Below are positions 35,960 through 46,214 of a DNA stretch of 64,000 nucleotides, piece after piece. Within the stretch, counting starts at the first letter, position 1. Every line of letters begins with the position of its first letter. Position numbers and translations under genes: made by a program. This stretch comes from an uncultured Kordiimonas sp. (GTDB lineage Bacteria; Pseudomonadota; Alphaproteobacteria; Sphingomonadales; Kordiimonadaceae), in the NCBI GenBank assembly GCA_947500295.1, contig CANMRM010000001.1, positions 1,488,001 through 1,552,000 on the forward strand, given 5' to 3'. A model generated the notes under the pieces. It worked only from the letters and a program-made list of their open reading frames with translations, had not been told where the DNA came from and did not search any database.

Positions 35960-35998
35960 GGGAGGTGAAGAACCGGGGATTGTTCTTCGGTGGGGTTT

Positions 35999-36379
35999 CT
36001 AGGCTTGGCTGAAGTGGAAGAAATTCAGTTTGTTTCCGTCAAGATCACGGAAGTAACCGGCATAAAAGCCGCTGTCATCACCGCCTCGAGGGCCGGGCGC
36101 GCCTTCATCGGTGCCACCAAGTTCGATTGCTTTTGCATGCATTTTATCAACGGTAGCCGGAGAATCGAGCGCGATAGCGACCATAACACCGTTGCCGACG
36201 GTTGCCGCTTCCTGGTTAAAGGGCAGTGTTATCGAAAAGGCAGCTTCTCCGCCATTTGACCAGACTTTGAAAGTATCCATGTCCATACTGCGGGATGCGC
36301 CAATCCCCGCGAGCAAGCTATCGTAGTAAGCCGAGGCTTTATCAATGTCGTTGGTGCCGACGGTTACGTATCCAATCAT
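35999..36379 (-). CDS. VOC-superfamily (glyoxalase-like) protein
   Basis: 126 residues of the vicinal-oxygen-chelate fold: starts GYVTVGTNDIDKASAYYDSLL, with FSITLPFNQE in the middle and a C-terminal YAGYFRDLDGNKLNFFHF strand that carries the metal-site Glu/His pattern in weak form. It may be a glyoxalase, dioxygenase or binding protein. Ribosome site GAGGAA. It is divergent from a WYL regulator with repeated operator-like sites between them, which suggests regulation by that protein. Confidence 0.85.
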   Translation of the reverse strand: MIGYVTVGTNDIDKASAYYDSLLAGIGASRSMDMDTFKVWSNGGEAAFSITLPFNQEAATVGNGVMVAIALDSPATVDKMHAKAIELGGTDEGAPGPRGGDDSGFYAGYFRDLDGNKLNFFHFSQA

Positions 36380-36440
36380 GTCTCATTCCTCATCAAGATT
36401 GATTTGCCAGTTGTTAGAAAGTCCTGTCGTGATCGGGACT

Positions 36441-36480
36441 ATTGACATAATACTGACATGCTACTGACAGTATTTGTCAG
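36441..36480. promoter_or_regulatory. Phased repeats between VOC gene and WYL regulator
   Basis: Three copies of A(T/C)TGACA start at 36441, 36452 and 36463, exactly 11 bases apart, so they lie on one face of the helix. The last also forms an inverted repeat CTGACA-5-TGTCAG (36464-36480). This is the pattern expected for a cooperative operator of the adjacent regulator. Confidence 0.6.
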
Positions 36481-36524
36481 GAGTGATCCTGTATCGTCAA
36501 ATTAGTGCTAAACAGGAGGCCGAG

Positions 36525-37217
36525 ATGCGCAAGGCAGACCGTTTGTTTGAGATCATCGAAACGATGCGCGTAAGTACGCGTGCGGTCACGGCTGCTGAGC
36601 TATCAGCGGAACTGAATGTCTCCGAGCGGACCATATATAGAGATGTTGCCGGTTTGCAGGGGCAGGGGGTGCCGATAGAAGGGGAGGCTGGAATAGGCTA
36701 TGTGCTGCGCCCCGGGTTCCATATGCCGCCTTTGATGTTCACCCTTGAAGAGCTGGAGGCGATTGTCCTTGGCGCTCGACTGGCGAGCCAGCGGGGTGAT
36801 ACGCAGCTGGAAAAAGCGGCTGATCGAGTATTGGCCAAAGTGAAGTCGGTTGTGCCGGATCAGATGAGGCACAGGATGGACCGGGTCGCCCTTTATGCGC
36901 CGCCGATTTATGGCGCTGCAGCAGAAACCGACGATATGGCACAAATCCGGAATTGTATCCGCGAAGAATACAAGATTTCTGTAGGCTACCTGGACCTTAA
37001 AGGTCGGGTTACCGAGCGGGTTATCTGGCCTGTTGCTGTCGCTTTCTTTGCCGAGAGCACGCTGATTGCTGCATGGTGCGAGCTTCGCAACGACTTCCGG
37101 CACTTCCGAATTGACAGAATTAAGGAAATCCAGGTCCTGGATGAGAAGTTCAACGGTGGTGGTGGCCGCCTGCTGCAGTCCTGGGAGCAACAGGTCACCA
37201 GGCGCTACGAGGGTTAG
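36525..37217 (+). CDS. HTH/WYL-domain transcriptional regulator (YafY-type)
   Basis: 230-residue regulator: N-terminal winged helix (RLFEIIETMRVSTRAVTAAELSAELNVSERTIYRDV) of the DeoR/HTH_11 type and a C-terminal WYL domain (about 140-225). The WYL core is EYKISVGYLDLKGRVTERVIWPVAVAF and ends RIDRIKEIQVLDEKF. The start is set by AGGAGG five bases ahead. It is divergent from the VOC protein, which is likely its target along with itself. Such regulators sense small ligands; ligand unknown. Confidence 0.9.
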   Translation: MRKADRLFEIIETMRVSTRAVTAAELSAELNVSERTIYRDVAGLQGQGVPIEGEAGIGYVLRPGFHMPPLMFTLEELEAIVLGARLASQRGDTQLEKAADRVLAKVKSVVPDQMRHRMDRVALYAPPIYGAAAETDDMAQIRNCIREEYKISVGYLDLKGRVTERVIWPVAVAFFAESTLIAAWCELRNDFRHFRIDRIKEIQVLDEKFNGGGGRLLQSWEQQVTRRYEG

Positions 37218-37484
37218 CTACCAGTCGGGCTTGATTTCCGTTTCGCGCAGAACCCGCCTGTAAGGGTATGGCATCCGGTTTGTGGCGGCACTCATTACCC
37301 GATCAAACAGCCTGATTTTCCGGCGTGCCCAACGAACGGCCGACGCCGCAGAAGGCGTTGACGGAATAAGGAACATCAGTCCGATAATGAACAAAATCAA
37401 GCCAAACGGAATTGGCGTAAGCATGCCAATCAGGCCAAAAAAGCAAAGCGCACTGCCAATTATGCGGCATAATAAGCGCGTCAT
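37218..37484 (-). CDS. Small two-helix membrane protein (copy 2 of a paralogous pair)
   Basis: 88 residues with two membrane segments separated by PIPFGLILF and a basic tail (AVRWARRKIRLFDRV ... MPYPYRRVLRETE). It matches the protein at 23759-24052 in helix spacing, the P-x-P-x-G-L-I-L turn, the RW..R motif and the MP....RR.L..T/E end, so the two are paralogues. Function unknown. It ends immediately at the WYL stop (convergent), with GGAGAA ahead of its own start. Confidence 0.7.
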   Translation of the reverse strand: MTRLLCRIIGSALCFFGLIGMLTPIPFGLILFIIGLMFLIPSTPSAASAVRWARRKIRLFDRVMSAATNRMPYPYRRVLRETEIKPDW

Positions 37485-37740
37485 GGGGTTCTCCCGGTCG
37501 CTGTCATTTTATTATTGTACCGATATAAGCGTGATTTGTGGCTGGTTCAAGGCAACATCGATATCACATTGGCATTACCAGTTAGTTGCAAATGTAACTA
37601 TACTGCGATAGGAACAAGCGCGTATTCGCTGTACGAGTGAGTGCGAATGTGAGTTGCAAGTCGGACCATTCTTTGCCTAACTGGCTGCGGTCATTGCCGC
37701 TGGCTCGGGTGTCTTTGCGGTCTTGAGACGAGGGTTTCCA

Positions 37741-38445
37741 ATGAACAAAATTTATTCTGATGCCAAGAGCGCGCTGGACGGCTTGTTGTTTGACGGCATG
37801 ACAATGATGGCAGGCGGTTTCGGCCTCTGCGGCATTCCAGAGAATTTGATATCGGCCGTTCACGAGGCATCGGTAAAAGACCTGACGGTGGTTTCCAACA
37901 ACTGTGGTGTCGACGGATTTGGCCTCGGCATTCTTCTGGATGCCAAGCAGATCAAAAAAATGATTAGTTCTTACGTCGGCGAAAACAAAGAGTTTGAACG
38001 CCAATACCTCGATGGAGAACTGGAACTTGAGTTCAACCCGCAAGGAACACTTGCGGAGCGTATTCGTGCAGGTGGTGCCGGTATTCCTGGGTTCTACACA
38101 AAAACCGGCGTCGGCACCCTGATTGCTGAAGGGAAAGACCATCGGGATTTCGATGGCGAAACATTTATTATGGAATCAGGATTAACGGCGGATGTTTCAA
38201 TTGTGAAGGCATGGAAAGCAGACACCGAAGGCAATCTCGTATACCGGAAGACGGCCCGCAACTTTAACCCGATGATGGCCACCGCAGGCAAGGTCACGGT
38301 CGTGGAAGTTGAAGAAATTGTCGAGGCCGGTCAGCTTGATCCTGATCACATTCATACGCCGGGTATCTATGTCCAGCGACTGATCAAGGGGAATCACGAA
38401 AAGCGTATTGAACAGCGTACAACGCGCAGCAGAGGGGAAGCCTGA
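37741..38445 (+). CDS. scoA: 3-oxoacid CoA-transferase subunit A
   Basis: Alpha subunit (234 residues) of succinyl-CoA:3-oxoacid CoA-transferase (SCOT-type), which activates acetoacetate. Visible are [21 protein letters not shown] and the [16 protein letters not shown] segment. The GGFG oxyanion-type loop and C-terminal [14 protein letters not shown] match family members. Start at ATG 37741 after GAGGG. The TGATG junction overlaps the start of the B subunit by one base, so translation is coupled. Confidence 0.95.
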   Translation: MNKIYSDAKSALDGLLFDGMTMMAGGFGLCGIPENLISAVHEASVKDLTVVSNNCGVDGFGLGILLDAKQIKKMISSYVGENKEFERQYLDGELELEFNPQGTLAERIRAGGAGIPGFYTKTGVGTLIAEGKDHRDFDGETFIMESGLTADVSIVKAWKADTEGNLVYRKTARNFNPMMATAGKVTVVEVEEIVEAGQLDPDHIHTPGIYVQRLIKGNHEKRIEQRTTRSRGEA

Positions 38446-39074
38446 TGCCTTGGGACAGAAACCAGATGGCGGCACGGGCCGCACAGGAACTGCAGGACGG
38501 CTTTTATGTGAACCTCGGGATTGGTATTCCGACCCTGGTTGCCAACTATATTCCTGACGGGATGACGGTAACGCTGCAAAGCGAAAACGGCATGCTGGGC
38601 ATGGGACCGTTTCCTTACGACGATGACGTCGATCCTGACCTGATCAATGCGGGAAAGCAAACGATCACCGAACTGCCAACCAGCTCCTATTTCAGCTCAT
38701 CAGACAGTTTCGCCATGATTCGCGGCGGGCATATCGATCTTTCAATTCTTGGCGCCATGGAAGTCGCCGAGAATGGTGATCTGGCGAACTGGATGATACC
38801 TGGAAAAATGGTCAAGGGTATGGGCGGTGCCATGGACCTGGTTGCTGGCGTAAAGCGTGTCGTCGTGATCATGGATCACACTAACAAGGCAGGGGCCGCC
38901 AAGCTCCTCAAGGCATGCACGCTTCCATTGACGGGTCAGAAAGTTGTGGACCGCATCATCACCAACCTTGGTGTGTTTGATGTTTTGGAAGGTGGCCTGA
39001 AGGTGGTTGAACTGGCGCCTGATGTGACGATTGACGACGTCAAATCCTCTACAGAAGCTGCTTTGGTTTCCTGA
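38445..39074 (+). CDS. scoB: 3-oxoacid CoA-transferase subunit B
   Basis: Beta subunit (209 residues) with the catalytic Glu in [10 protein letters not shown] and the [18 protein letters not shown] start region, also the [24 protein letters not shown] segment typical of the family. It follows scoA with a one-base overlap. Together they allow use of acetoacetate or ketone-body intermediates in carbon or PHB metabolism. A PAS_5 gene converges at the 3' end, one base away. Confidence 0.95.
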   Translation: MPWDRNQMAARAAQELQDGFYVNLGIGIPTLVANYIPDGMTVTLQSENGMLGMGPFPYDDDVDPDLINAGKQTITELPTSSYFSSSDSFAMIRGGHIDLSILGAMEVAENGDLANWMIPGKMVKGMGGAMDLVAGVKRVVVIMDHTNKAGAAKLLKACTLPLTGQKVVDRIITNLGVFDVLEGGLKVVELAPDVTIDDVKSSTEAALVS

Positions 39075-39075
39075 G

Positions 39076-39609
39076 CTAGCTCCGGAACCAGTCCATTCCG
39101 CCAATTAACCGGGTTATGTTGCCCTGGCTGTCTGCCAGAGGCATCATGACACCTGTTGCCCGTTTCACCACGTCGGTGCGATTGAGATAATTAAGCCGGA
39201 AGAAGGCTGCATCTCCTGTAGCCAGAACCTGATCATAGAGCTGTCTGATGACTTTTGTTGCCGGGTTGGCTGTTTCCACATCCGATGTCGTCAGTCCTGT
39301 CAGGTCACCGCCAAAGTGTGCAACGTGACGCGAACCGTAAAAGCGAAAACGATAGTCTTCTCCTTCGCCAAGCACGTCCATGACAACCATCTTGGGAAGA
39401 AGTGTGGGGTTCAGGGAATTCAGTGAAAACTGCGAATGTTGTGGTGGGTCTCCCGGCAGGTCCTGCCATATTTCATGCAAACTGAGAGACGTGATAAATT
39501 GATGGGAAGCCCTGGCGTCAGAAAGACTGACAATTTCTGATTGCCCTAGTAACTCACGCAAAACACTCTTTGACAGATTGTCGCCGTCAAAATCACCCTG
39601 ATCGCTCAC
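39076..39609 (-). CDS. PAS_5-family protein (copy A)
   Basis: Single PAS_5 (DUF1457-type) domain protein, 177 residues with the GTG start at 39609 (AGGGGGG ahead; TTG 39639 is possible). The family core is LHEIWQDLPGD, LLPKMVVMDVLGEG, FRFYGSRHVAHFGGDLTG and a final LPL-type MMPLADSQGNITRLIGGMDW. No output domain is present, so it is a stand-alone PAS protein, perhaps a partner of a kinase elsewhere. It is related to the three others in the window. Confidence 0.8.
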   Translation of the reverse strand: MSDQGDFDGDNLSKSVLRELLGQSEIVSLSDARASHQFITSLSLHEIWQDLPGDPPQHSQFSLNSLNPTLLPKMVVMDVLGEGEDYRFRFYGSRHVAHFGGDLTGLTTSDVETANPATKVIRQLYDQVLATGDAAFFRLNYLNRTDVVKRATGVMMPLADSQGNITRLIGGMDWFRS

Positions 39610-39709
39610 GTTGCCCCCCTGCGCCGTGCCAGGGAGCAATCATAAGGCGAAAACGTATTTTCGCCTAGTCTTCTATCTGCCGGAAACGCGCCGGGCGCAA
39701 TAGGCTTCC

Positions 39710-42604
39710 CTAGTCAGAATCCGGGTTCAGCAACACCGGCGTTCCGAAGCCCAGTTCATTCAGGCGTTCAAGTTGCGTTTCCGCATCCCCAACAACAACA
39801 TAGTGCATGGCAGTAGGCCGGATGTACTGTTCGGCGAACGCCGCAATTTCTGACCGCGTAACCGAAGCGACATAGTTGCTGCGTTGCTGCGCGTAATCCG
39901 CCGGGAAACCATACATGCTGATGTTTGTCAGCATATTCAGTTTGGCACCGAGCGTTTCAAAAGCGCGTGTCTGGCTCTTCGTCATAAAGCTCTTGGTGAC
40001 ATCAAGGTCGGCGTCGCTGAAAGTGGCCGGGTAAGCTTCCATTATGCTTTTGACCAGATCGACGGCCTCAAGTGTGATGTTGGAGCGCACGCCGGAGCCG
40101 ATGCGGAAATAACCGGAGTCTTTCAAGCCGACAAATCCGGATCCGATCCCGTAAGTGTAACCTTTTCCTTCCCGCAACTCCTGGGTAAGCCGTGAGGCAA
40201 ACCCGCCTCCACCCAAAATGTAATTCATGACTACAGCGGGGTAATAGTCTGCGTCGCCCACCTTTGGTCCGGGATAACCCAGTCGCAGCACCGACTGTTT
40301 TGCACCCGGAACGTTGTAGAAATATACAGTTGATGTGTCAGGCAGGGACGGCGCGGGAAAATCAGGTATTTCTACGGGTTTTGATGCCCATTCGGTTGCC
40401 AGGCGACTGGCAGCTGCTATCACCTTTTCCCGGTTCACGTCTCCTACAACATGCAATTTCGACAGTTGAGGCGTGATTTTGGTATCAAAAAAGGCTTTGA
40501 CGTCGTCCATTGACATGCTGTCGATTGAGTCCGAGGTGCCCAGGATGTCGGAGCCTAGAATGTGATCTTCACCATAAATCAACTGCCAGAAGGCATTGTT
40601 TGCAAGGGCGTTTGGATTAGCCTGTTGCTGCGCCAACTGGTCCTGAATCCGGATTTTTGCGAGTGAAAACTCTTCTTCATCCCATCGTGGCTCCACGAGC
40701 ATTTCGGTAACAAGGCCCATAACACTGTCAAAATTTCGGGCCAGTGTTCCGCCAGAAATCGTCATGTTTTCCGCCGATGCTGCAACTGTGATTGTGGCAC
40801 CAAGGGATTTCAGCGTGTTTTCAAATTCTGCGGTTGAGCGCGACTGTGTGCCCTTGTCGAGCATCTCAGCAACAAAATTGGCCGCGCCTGCTTTCTCCCG
40901 TGTGTCCAGCAGTTGGCCGCCTTCAAGAACAAGGCTGAAACGAACGACGGGAATTTCGTCACTTTCCGCCCCATAGAGCTCCAGCCCGTTATCAAAAGCG
41001 TGCTGCCAGATGGCTGGTGTTGGAAGCGTCGGCGTTGAGCCATAAGGTGGCTCTACAGTTCGATCAAACGAGGACGGGGTTTTCTCATAGTCTGCAACCA
41101 CATCCGGGTTGACGGCAGCTTCCGCGCCCTGGACGATCTGCTCTTCAACGACTTCCGCAAGCCTCGCGCCTTCGAGCGCAAGGTCAGGGCTTCCCTTGGG
41201 CACAAAGCTGGTTGCAATATAGGGCTGGCCCTTGATGTAGGTTTCATAAACCCGGAACACGTCTTCCTTGCTGACCGACTTGATGCGCGCCAGGTCGGTG
41301 TCCATATAGCCGGGGTCTCCGGTATAGATGGCATAGTTTGCAAGGTTGAAACCCTTGCCCAGCACGCTTTCGATACCCTGATAGAAGCCTGCTTCTGCTT
41401 CAGTTTTGATCCTGTCGAGAGCCGCGTCGTCGATACCCTCTGCTTCAAACAAGCCGAAGGCTTCCTCTACCGCCCTGGCCACCGTATCAAGATCGGTTCC
41501 GGGCACTGCTCTTACGCCCAGCGTTACCTGTCCAGCCAGTTCCGATTCGTAAGGAAACATGAAAACAGTGGTCGTCAGTTTCCGGTCGTCGATCAGCAGG
41601 CGATTGAAGGGTGCTTCTTTCCCGTCGGTTAACAGGCTTCGCAGAACCGCCAGCGGATAACTGTCTTCATGATACTGTGGAACAGTCGGCCACGTCAGCT
41701 GCAGTTCTGGCAGGCGCGCGAAATTGTCTTCCCAATAGAGGCTGACCGTTTCGTTTATCTGTGTTGGCTGCTTGGCCTGGGTTGTCAGGTCCGGACCGCG
41801 GGGAATTTCACCAAAGTATTTTTCCACCCATTCTCTGGCCTGAGCCGGGTCAAAGTCGCCTGATATGGTCAGGTAAACATTGTTGGGCACATACCAGTTG
41901 CGGAAAAAGTCTTTCACGTCCTTCAGGGTGGCTGCATCAAGGTCTGCCAGCGAGCCGATAACCTGCCAACTGTATGGGTGTCCTTCGGGGTACAAGGCTT
42001 TGTCGATCACATACTGAGTGTGACCGTAGGCTCGGTTATCAACGCCCTGACGCTTTTCGTTTTTTACGACCTGTTTTTCTTTGGCGAGCACAGGGTCCGT
42101 GACAGTGTTGATAAACCAGCCGAGCTTGTCGGCCTCGGCCCAGAGCATTTTTTCAAGGGCATCTTTGGGCACAGTCTGGAAATAGTTGGTGCGGTCGCGG
42201 CTGGTTGAGCCATTCGCACCGGAACCGCCGATTCGGGCACTAAGTTTGTCGAGCCCGCCCTTGCCGAGGTTTTCTGATTCTAAGAACAGCAGATGTTCAA
42301 ACAAATGCGCAAAACCCGTGCGGCCCTCGATCTCGCGCGCTGAGCCCACGTGGGCAGTGAGGGCAACAGCCACAACCGGGTCTGACCGGTCGACATGCAT
42401 GATGGTGGTCAGGCCGTTATCAAGGGTGAAACTTGAATAGGGAACCAGTTCACCCGAAGTGGCAAACTCCGGTGTTTGATCGCTTGTCGCGTCACCACCC
42501 GTTTGTGTGTTGTCACTGCATGCGGCCAACACCAGAATTGATGCGGCTGACAAAGCTGCTTTTAGTGAATCAAATGCTGATAGGTGTGCAAAATACCTGG
42601 CCAT
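39710..42604 (-). CDS. Double-domain M16 zinc protease lipoprotein
   Basis: Pitrilysin/insulinase-family protein of 964 residues with two M16 units. The signal has a lipobox LVLAAC (followed by SDN). The first unit has the inverted zinc motif HLFEH (within TGFAHLFEHLLFLES); the second unit lacks HxxEH and is the non-catalytic partner, as in PqqL-like proteins. RLTQELREGKGYTYG is typical for the C-terminal unit. Start at 42604 after GGGAG. Likely degrades peptides in the periplasm. Confidence 0.92.
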   Translation of the reverse strand: MARYFAHLSAFDSLKAALSAASILVLAACSDNTQTGGDATSDQTPEFATSGELVPYSSFTLDNGLTTIMHVDRSDPVVAVALTAHVGSAREIEGRTGFAHLFEHLLFLESENLGKGGLDKLSARIGGSGANGSTSRDRTNYFQTVPKDALEKMLWAEADKLGWFINTVTDPVLAKEKQVVKNEKRQGVDNRAYGHTQYVIDKALYPEGHPYSWQVIGSLADLDAATLKDVKDFFRNWYVPNNVYLTISGDFDPAQAREWVEKYFGEIPRGPDLTTQAKQPTQINETVSLYWEDNFARLPELQLTWPTVPQYHEDSYPLAVLRSLLTDGKEAPFNRLLIDDRKLTTTVFMFPYESELAGQVTLGVRAVPGTDLDTVARAVEEAFGLFEAEGIDDAALDRIKTEAEAGFYQGIESVLGKGFNLANYAIYTGDPGYMDTDLARIKSVSKEDVFRVYETYIKGQPYIATSFVPKGSPDLALEGARLAEVVEEQIVQGAEAAVNPDVVADYEKTPSSFDRTVEPPYGSTPTLPTPAIWQHAFDNGLELYGAESDEIPVVRFSLVLEGGQLLDTREKAGAANFVAEMLDKGTQSRSTAEFENTLKSLGATITVAASAENMTISGGTLARNFDSVMGLVTEMLVEPRWDEEEFSLAKIRIQDQLAQQQANPNALANNAFWQLIYGEDHILGSDILGTSDSIDSMSMDDVKAFFDTKITPQLSKLHVVGDVNREKVIAAASRLATEWASKPVEIPDFPAPSLPDTSTVYFYNVPGAKQSVLRLGYPGPKVGDADYYPAVVMNYILGGGGFASRLTQELREGKGYTYGIGSGFVGLKDSGYFRIGSGVRSNITLEAVDLVKSIMEAYPATFSDADLDVTKSFMTKSQTRAFETLGAKLNMLTNISMYGFPADYAQQRSNYVASVTRSEIAAFAEQYIRPTAMHYVVVGDAETQLERLNELGFGTPVLLNPDSD

Positions 42605-43065
<461 letters not shown>

Positions 43066-43539
43066 ATGTCGAAAGCTCACGATTATGCGATTGACCTGAC
43101 CTGGACCGGAAACAAAGGAACGGGAACCAGCAGCTACAGGGCATATTCAAGAGACTATACGGTTTCTGTTGCCAACAAGCCCGACATTTTAGGGGCTTCG
43201 GACCCTGCTTTTCTGGGGGATCCGTCACGGCATAACCCAGAAGATATGTTCCTTGCCTCCGTTGCGAGTTGCCATATGCTCTGGTACCTGCACCTGGCGA
43301 GCGCTGCTGGCATTCAGGTCGTCAGCTACAGGGACAGTGCCGCTGGCACAATGGTTCTCAATGCAGATGGCTCGGGAGAGTTTTCCAGCATAACGCTGAA
43401 CCCCATCGTCAGCATCCAAGACTCCCAACACGAAGACAAGGCGCATTCTCTTCATAGTGAAGTTGGCGCGCTCTGTTTCATTGCCCGCTCCATCAAGGTG
43501 CCAATCCGGCACGAAGCCACAGTACTCGTAGAGGATTAA
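43066..43539 (+). CDS. OsmC-family protein
   Basis: 157-residue OsmC/Ohr-fold protein. It has a conserved active-site Cys in ASVASCHMLWYL and a second Cys later in EVGALCFIARSIKVP, the usual peroxidatic-resolving arrangement. Typical start region GNKGTGTSSYRAYSRDYTV is seen. Start at 43066 is fixed by GGAGG; an upstream frame lacks a ribosome site. It probably reduces organic hydroperoxides. Converges with a PAS_5 gene, overlapping by 4 bases. Confidence 0.9.
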   Translation: MSKAHDYAIDLTWTGNKGTGTSSYRAYSRDYTVSVANKPDILGASDPAFLGDPSRHNPEDMFLASVASCHMLWYLHLASAAGIQVVSYRDSAAGTMVLNADGSGEFSSITLNPIVSIQDSQHEDKAHSLHSEVGALCFIARSIKVPIRHEATVLVED

Positions 43540-44087
43540 CTGGGGGCCTTCAGCGATTGCCAGATTGAACAGCCAAAAACCTGGGTCACTTTGCCGGAGC
43601 CGTTCATCAGGGGCAGCGCAACAGTGCTGGTTGATCTAACTGGTCCGCTATCGTCGAAATAACTGTTCATGTAAAAGACTGCTTGCCGGTGTTCATAGAC
43701 ATTCTGCGCAACTTTGTAGCTTGACGCTGCACCGGAATAGCGGCCCGCTGCTTCGGACAAACAGCTTCCCGTCGCCTCTTTCCGGTATCTGTCGGTATGG
43801 GCGCTGCCAAACAATCGCCAGCGAAAATCCAGCTCTTTACTTTTGGCGTCCTGTGTAACGTCCAGAATATACATATGAGGCAGCAGGGAAGGGCCGAAGG
43901 TTTCCGGTTTCAATGCGTCGATCCGAGACTGCTCTTTGGGTATATCCTGCCATATATGATAGAGCCTGAGCGGTTCTTCGAATGACCTGATTTCTTTTAT
44001 CTCCTCAAGTGATAAAATGGTGGTCGTCGAAGTCAGGCCATCAGCGCTGCCTGATGCTTGCGGCATTACGCGCTTGAAGCATGTCAT
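43536..44087 (-). CDS. PAS_5-family protein (copy B)
   Basis: 183-residue single PAS_5 protein: LRLYHIWQDIPKEQ, LLPHMYILDVTQ, FRWRLFGSAHTDRYRKEATG, LPLMNGSGKVTQVFGCSIW. Start after GGGGGG at 44087. It is next to copy C on the same strand with about 90 bases between, and the two share more features with each other (MYILDV, RLFG[ST]A, EATG, FGC[AS]xW) than with copy A, which suggests tandem duplication. Function unknown. Confidence 0.8.
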   Translation of the reverse strand: MTCFKRVMPQASGSADGLTSTTTILSLEEIKEIRSFEEPLRLYHIWQDIPKEQSRIDALKPETFGPSLLPHMYILDVTQDAKSKELDFRWRLFGSAHTDRYRKEATGSCLSEAAGRYSGAASSYKVAQNVYEHRQAVFYMNSYFDDSGPVRSTSTVALPLMNGSGKVTQVFGCSIWQSLKAPS

Positions 44088-44177
44088 TTTGTCCCCCCGG
44101 CAGTTGTGCTGTCCACTCGATCAAGACGTCGACATAAGACGCACCAACGTTTGATCGAGCACTGTCATCCGTTGATG

Positions 44178-44738
44178 TCAGGTTGGCTGCGCCCAAGTCG
44201 CACAACCGAACAGACGGACGATCTGTCCGTCATCATCGACCAGAGGCAGCGTCACGAAACTGGCCGTACGTACCATCTGCCCCTGACTAAAATACTCGCA
44301 AATAAGAAACACTGGCATTCGTCTGTGATAGGATTGTTGTGCCAGCGAAAAGCCGCTTGCTACGCCGTCGTCTGCTCCTGCAGCCGCAGACTCGGACAAT
44401 CTGTTGCCGGTTGCTTCCGCGCCGTAGTTTAGACGATTCGCGGTCCCAAAAAGGCGGAAGCGAAAATCGACATCTCCAGTCTGATTTTCCTCCGCCGTGG
44501 CGGGAACTACGTCCAGAATATACATGTTGGGCAGCATATCAGCGCCAAACGCCGTAGCTTTGACATTGCTGAAGTGAGGTATATCGCCGTCCATGCCCTG
44601 CCACATCCGGAACAGTTCGATTGGTTTTTCAAAGGTGGGAATGGCCGCTGCCTGTTCGAGCGCAAGTTCTCTGGCTACTTCTCTGAGCCTTTGTTCTCTT
44701 ACAGACTGCAGTTCACTGATCATGCTGAAATTTGACAA
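44178..44738 (-). CDS. PAS_5-family protein (copy C)
   Basis: 186-residue PAS_5 protein closely related to copy B (IELFRMWQGMDGD, MLPNMYILDVVP, FRFRLFGTANRLNYGAEATG, LPLVDDDGQIVRLFGCATW). A longer N-terminal helix (REQRLREVARELALEQAAA) may be a coiled coil. The start is likely TTG 44738 with GGAGG eight bases ahead; ATG 44723 is an alternative. Downstream on the same strand is copy B. Confidence 0.78.
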   Translation of the reverse strand: MSNFSMISELQSVREQRLREVARELALEQAAAIPTFEKPIELFRMWQGMDGDIPHFSNVKATAFGADMLPNMYILDVVPATAEENQTGDVDFRFRLFGTANRLNYGAEATGNRLSESAAAGADDGVASGFSLAQQSYHRRMPVFLICEYFSQGQMVRTASFVTLPLVDDDGQIVRLFGCATWAQPT

Positions 44739-44780
44739 GGCGTTCTCCTCCAATAACCTCAGCTATGGTTTGACGGGACG

Positions 44781-46214
44781 TTACCCCGCAGTGCCCCCAA
44801 CCGTTAGTCCGTCAATGCGCAGTGTTGGCTGACCAACGCCAGCCGGAACCGTCTGGCCGGCTTTCCCGCATGTGCCCACACCATTATCCAGTTTCAAATC
44901 GTTCCCGATCATGGATACTCGTTTCAGTACATCAGGCCCGTTGCCTATGAGAGTCGCACCCTTAACAGGTGCCGCGATTTTCCCGCCTTCAATTCTGTAA
45001 GCTTCTGTGCAGCTGAAAACAAATTTACCAGATGTTATGTCCACCTGCCCGCCACCAAAGTTTACGGCATATAAGCCGTCGTTAACGCTCGACAAAATTT
45101 CTGCGGGGTCTTTGTCGCCCGCAAGCATGAAAGTGTTTGTCATGCGGGGCATGGGCGCATGGGCAAAGCTTTGCCGGCGGCCGTTGCCGGTTGGGTTTGC
45201 GCCCATCAGTCGGGCGTTCAGCCTGTCCTGCATGTATCCTTTGAGGATTCCGTCCTCGATCAACACCGTTTTTTCAGTGGGTGTTCCTTCATCGTCCACT
45301 GTCAGGGAGCCGCGTTTGCTATCCAGTGTGCCGTCGTCAACGACGGTGATGCCTTTGGCTGCCACCTGTTCGCCCATCAGGCCCGCAAACGCAGAAGTTT
45401 TCTTTCTGTTGAAGTCGCCTTCCAGACCGTGCCCGACAGCCTCATGCAGCAGCACGCCGGGCCAGCCGGGGCCAAGCACCACAGTCATTTCGCCCGTCGG
45501 TGCCTCGACGCTTTGCAAATTAACGTCCGCCTGCCGTATGACCTCGTCCACCTGCGCTTGCCAAGCCGCCTCTTCAAAAAGAAAATCGTATGATTGGCGC
45601 CCGCCTTGGCCATCATAGCCCATTTCCTGCCGGTCACCTTCTCCCATGACGACAGAAACATTCAGTCGCACCAGAGGGCGTATATCGCGTACCCTGTGAC
45701 CATCGGCTCTTATGATCTCGATTGCCTGCCAGCTGCCGAGGATGGAGGCACTGACCTGGCGGATGCGCTCGTCCTGTGCCCGGGCATACGCGTCAATCTC
45801 CTGCAACAGAGACACCTTCTTGTCAAAGTCGATCCCGACCAGGGGGTTATCCGGCGCATAAAGCTGGCGGTTGGTGCGAACAGGAGCTTCACTCATCACA
45901 TCTCCGCTGCCGGTTTTTATTGCAGCGACTGTTTTTCCTGCTCGTTTTACGGCCTCATGGGAAAGTTCATTTGAATGAGCGTAACCGGTACTTTCGCCCG
46001 AGACCGCCCTCAGGCCAAAGCCCTGGCTCGAGTCAAAACTCGCGCCCTTTAGCCGGCCGTCGTCGAAGGTGAAGGATTCGGATTGCGTTGATTCCAGATA
46101 CAGTTCTCCGTCATCCATTCCATGCAGGTTTTCTTCCACCAGGCGAACGGTTGTCGCTTCTTCAAGGTCACTCTCGCCAAAGAAAAAATTGAGGCTCGGG
46201 CTAGATTCGGTCAT
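44781..46214 (-). CDS. tldD: TldD metalloprotease
   Basis: Zinc metalloprotease of 477 residues. The HExxxH-type motif is HEAVGHGLEGDFNRK (zinc His residues), and the GSLTVDDEGTPTEKTVLIEDGILKGYM segment, FVFSCTEAYRIEGGKI and SVNDGLYAVNFGGGQVDITSG are characteristic. TldD acts with TldE on peptide processing; tldE is not in this window. Start at 46214 after GGAG; an ATG at 46256 adds atypical residues. Divergent from the cox operon. Confidence 0.95.
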   Translation of the reverse strand: MTESSPSLNFFFGESDLEEATTVRLVEENLHGMDDGELYLESTQSESFTFDDGRLKGASFDSSQGFGLRAVSGESTGYAHSNELSHEAVKRAGKTVAAIKTGSGDVMSEAPVRTNRQLYAPDNPLVGIDFDKKVSLLQEIDAYARAQDERIRQVSASILGSWQAIEIIRADGHRVRDIRPLVRLNVSVVMGEGDRQEMGYDGQGGRQSYDFLFEEAAWQAQVDEVIRQADVNLQSVEAPTGEMTVVLGPGWPGVLLHEAVGHGLEGDFNRKKTSAFAGLMGEQVAAKGITVVDDGTLDSKRGSLTVDDEGTPTEKTVLIEDGILKGYMQDRLNARLMGANPTGNGRRQSFAHAPMPRMTNTFMLAGDKDPAEILSSVNDGLYAVNFGGGQVDITSGKFVFSCTEAYRIEGGKIAAPVKGATLIGNGPDVLKRVSMIGNDLKLDNGVGTCGKAGQTVPAGVGQPTLRIDGLTVGGTAG

